A stretch of DNA of 64,000 nt, from the NCBI RefSeq assembly GCF_021462415.1, contig NZ_JAKEDS010000001.1, forward strand, positions 124,001 to 188,000, given 5' to 3'. The position numbers were made by a program, and so were the translations under genes. The first letter of the stretch is position 1. Every line of letters starts with the position of its first letter. Below the pieces are notes generated by a model. It was given only the letters and a program-made list of their open reading frames with translations. It did no database searches and had not been told where the DNA came from. The DNA is from Rhodohalobacter sp. 614A. Its GTDB lineage: Bacteria > Bacteroidota > Rhodothermia > Balneolales > Balneolaceae. Below, one piece after another: positions 62,571-64,000 of this stretch.

Positions 62571-63983
62571 ATGGATAAAAAACAGAAAACCAATAGTGGA
62601 ATCAGCAGGCGCGAGTTTGTTGGAATGTCTGCCTTGGGCCTTACCGGCCTCACCATTTTGCCGAGCTCTGTATTTGGCAAATCTCATATCCCTCCAAGTG
62701 ACCGTGTAGTTGTTGGATTTATTGGATGTGGTCAACAAGGTTTGAATGATTTCGGAGGATTTGCCGGCGTACCCGGCGTTCAGGTCGTCGCTGGTTGCGA
62801 TGTGGATAGTATGAAGCAAACCCGTTTCAAAAGAAGGGTTGAAGAATGGCAGGCATCAAAAGGTATGCCTCAGAGATGTGATACCTACGAACATTACGAG
62901 GAGCTGCTTGAGCGTACGGATATTGATGCTATTGCCATAGCAACCCCCGACCATTGGCATGCCTTGAATACCATACATGCCTGCCAGTCTGGAAAAGATG
63001 TATATGTTCAGAAGCCGTTGTCTTTTACAATTAAGGAAGCAATGAAAATTGAACGAGTTGCCAGAGATACGAAACGGGTTGTTCAGGTAGGCAGCCAGCA
63101 AAGGTCCAGTGGTGAATTTCAAAAAGCTATTGAACTGGTACAGACGGGAGCTATCGGGCATATTGAGAAAATATATGCCAAAGTTGGCGATCCGCCAGCT
63201 CCTTTTGATCTTCCTGAAGAACAGGTTCCGGCAAATTTGAATTGGAACAAATGGGTTGGTCCGCTTCATGATGATACCTTCCATTACCATTCCGATTTGT
63301 GTCCTCCCATTTCCATTGATCCTCCGGAAAGAGAACAATTATGGGGGGCATGGCGCTGGTACCGCGAAACCGGTAATGGATATACCGCCGACTGGGGAGC
63401 TCATATGTTTGACATTGCCCAAGCCGCAATGGGAATGGACGGATCAGGGCCTTCTGAAGTGATTCCCAAAGGATACAACGGCCAGGAGTATTTAACATTC
63501 AAATATTTGAATGGAATAGAAATGACCGAACAACCATACCTCGAAGATATGCCCAACTCCCAGGGAATTAAATTCTTTGGTACGGACGGGTGGATCGAAG
63601 TGGGACGAGGATATCTCGGATGCTCCAAAGAGGATCTTATACCTGAAGAACTTGCTGGTAACCGTCCACGACAAATGACTCCGGAAGAACGAAGAGCTAT
63701 GTTCGAACGGATGCAGGCAGCCAGAGATGCAGGTGGCGGAAGCTTTGAAATCAGCTCTCCTCACATGCAAAACTTTATCGATTGTGTACGGTCGCGAGAA
63801 ACCCCAATCGCACCGGTAGAAGTTGGAGCCAGTACGGCTATTACTTGTTGTCTGGGGAATATTGCTACCGAGCTTGAACGGCCCGTCAAATGGAACCCCG
63901 CCGTAAGGAAGTTTATCGACGATAAGGAAGCTGAAAATCATCGATTAACGCATTACGAATACCGGAATCCTTACACGTTGTAA
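62571..63983 (+). CDS. Tat-exported Gfo/Idh/MocA-family oxidoreductase
   Basis: The 470-residue protein begins with a twin-arginine signal (SRREFVGMSALGLTGLTILP, residues 12-31), so it is exported folded. The Rossmann start VVVGFIGCGQQGLNDF, the IAIATPDHWHALNT strand and VYVQKPLSFTIKEAMKIERV with the family's EKPL-type lysine show the NAD(P)-dependent sugar-dehydrogenase fold, and the C-terminal sheet domain includes HYHSDLCPPISIDPP and WRWYRETGNGYTADWGAHMF. Such Tat-borne members often act on glycan sugars in the envelope. It is complete, ending 18 bp before the window edge. Confidence 0.88.
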   Translation: MDKKQKTNSGISRREFVGMSALGLTGLTILPSSVFGKSHIPPSDRVVVGFIGCGQQGLNDFGGFAGVPGVQVVAGCDVDSMKQTRFKRRVEEWQASKGMPQRCDTYEHYEELLERTDIDAIAIATPDHWHALNTIHACQSGKDVYVQKPLSFTIKEAMKIERVARDTKRVVQVGSQQRSSGEFQKAIELVQTGAIGHIEKIYAKVGDPPAPFDLPEEQVPANLNWNKWVGPLHDDTFHYHSDLCPPISIDPPEREQLWGAWRWYRETGNGYTADWGAHMFDIAQAAMGMDGSGPSEVIPKGYNGQEYLTFKYLNGIEMTEQPYLEDMPNSQGIKFFGTDGWIEVGRGYLGCSKEDLIPEELAGNRPRQMTPEERRAMFERMQAARDAGGGSFEISSPHMQNFIDCVRSRETPIAPVEVGASTAITCCLGNIATELERPVKWNPAVRKFIDDKEAENHRLTHYEYRNPYTL

Positions 63984-64000
63984 AAAATGAATACGTCATA

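Noticed and set aside
1-64000. CRISPR arrays, prophage and integrated conjugative elements
   Set aside because: No regular short repeats with spacers, no phage structural genes and no integrase or att-like repeats at a tRNA were seen; the only mobile-element trace is the IS1595-like gene at 48.1-48.7 kb.

Overview
This looks like a chromosomal segment of a Balneolota (Balneolaceae-type) or closely related Bacteroidota-group bacterium. The signs are a type IX secretion (T9SS) sorting domain next to a PorV-like protein, a HmuY-type haem system, a reg_prop/Y_Y_Y hybrid-type sensor kinase, few Shine-Dalgarno sequences and acidic proteins that hint at a marine or saline habitat. The taxonomy is an inference from gene content; no rRNA or tRNA gene was seen.

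Left third (1-24.8 kb). Housekeeping and small accessory loci: a cut-off aspartokinase, proC, fadE with its TetR regulator, a secreted GH29 fucosidase, trmB and a redoxin. These are followed by a PorV-like protein beside an 1839-residue surface adhesin of 13 Ig-like domains with a T9SS tail. Then come an XRE regulator, a PA0069-type radical SAM protein, a UbiA/thioredoxin-like/aminotransferase operon, anmK, a BP74-like lipoprotein and a YtrA-type GntR/ABC operon with a palindromic operator.

Middle (25.1-32.5 kb). Six tightly packed, mostly overlapping genes on the + strand form what looks like an undescribed specialised-metabolite cluster. They encode a short alpha/alpha-toroid protein with a class II terpene-cyclase DxDD motif, a sulfotransferase, a fusion of an acyltransferase domain to a cytochrome P450, a GT4 and a GT2 glycosyltransferase, and a UbiA prenyltransferase.

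32.6-40.7 kb. A tricorn-like S41 protease is followed by a two-component locus: LuxR-type response regulator, small acidic protein, propeller-type histidine kinase and a small secreted protein. Three copies of a 21-bp palindrome (CACTACAT-N5-TGTAGTTT) lie upstream of the regulator, upstream of the small secreted protein, and upstream of a structured, terminator-ended non-coding stretch that may be a regulated small RNA.

40.8-48.0 kb. A complete haem uptake locus, hmuR-hmuY-hmuS-hmuT-hmuU-hmuV, with a triple palindromic operator upstream of hmuR and a strong terminator hairpin inside the operon between hmuY and hmuS. It is followed by an IS1595-like transposase that has lost its catalytic core, and a MerC plus ribbon-helix-helix/zinc-cysteine regulator pair with its own triple repeat.

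50-64 kb. scpB, an AstE/AspA-like zinc hydrolase, two tandem GCS2 ligases carrying CBS domains, egtD and egtB form a leftward run that looks like an ergothioneine locus with unusual partners. A SirB1-type transglutaminase-fold protein, a gamma-glutamyltransferase without an export signal, an alpha/beta hydrolase and a Tat-exported Gfo/Idh/MocA oxidoreductase close the window.
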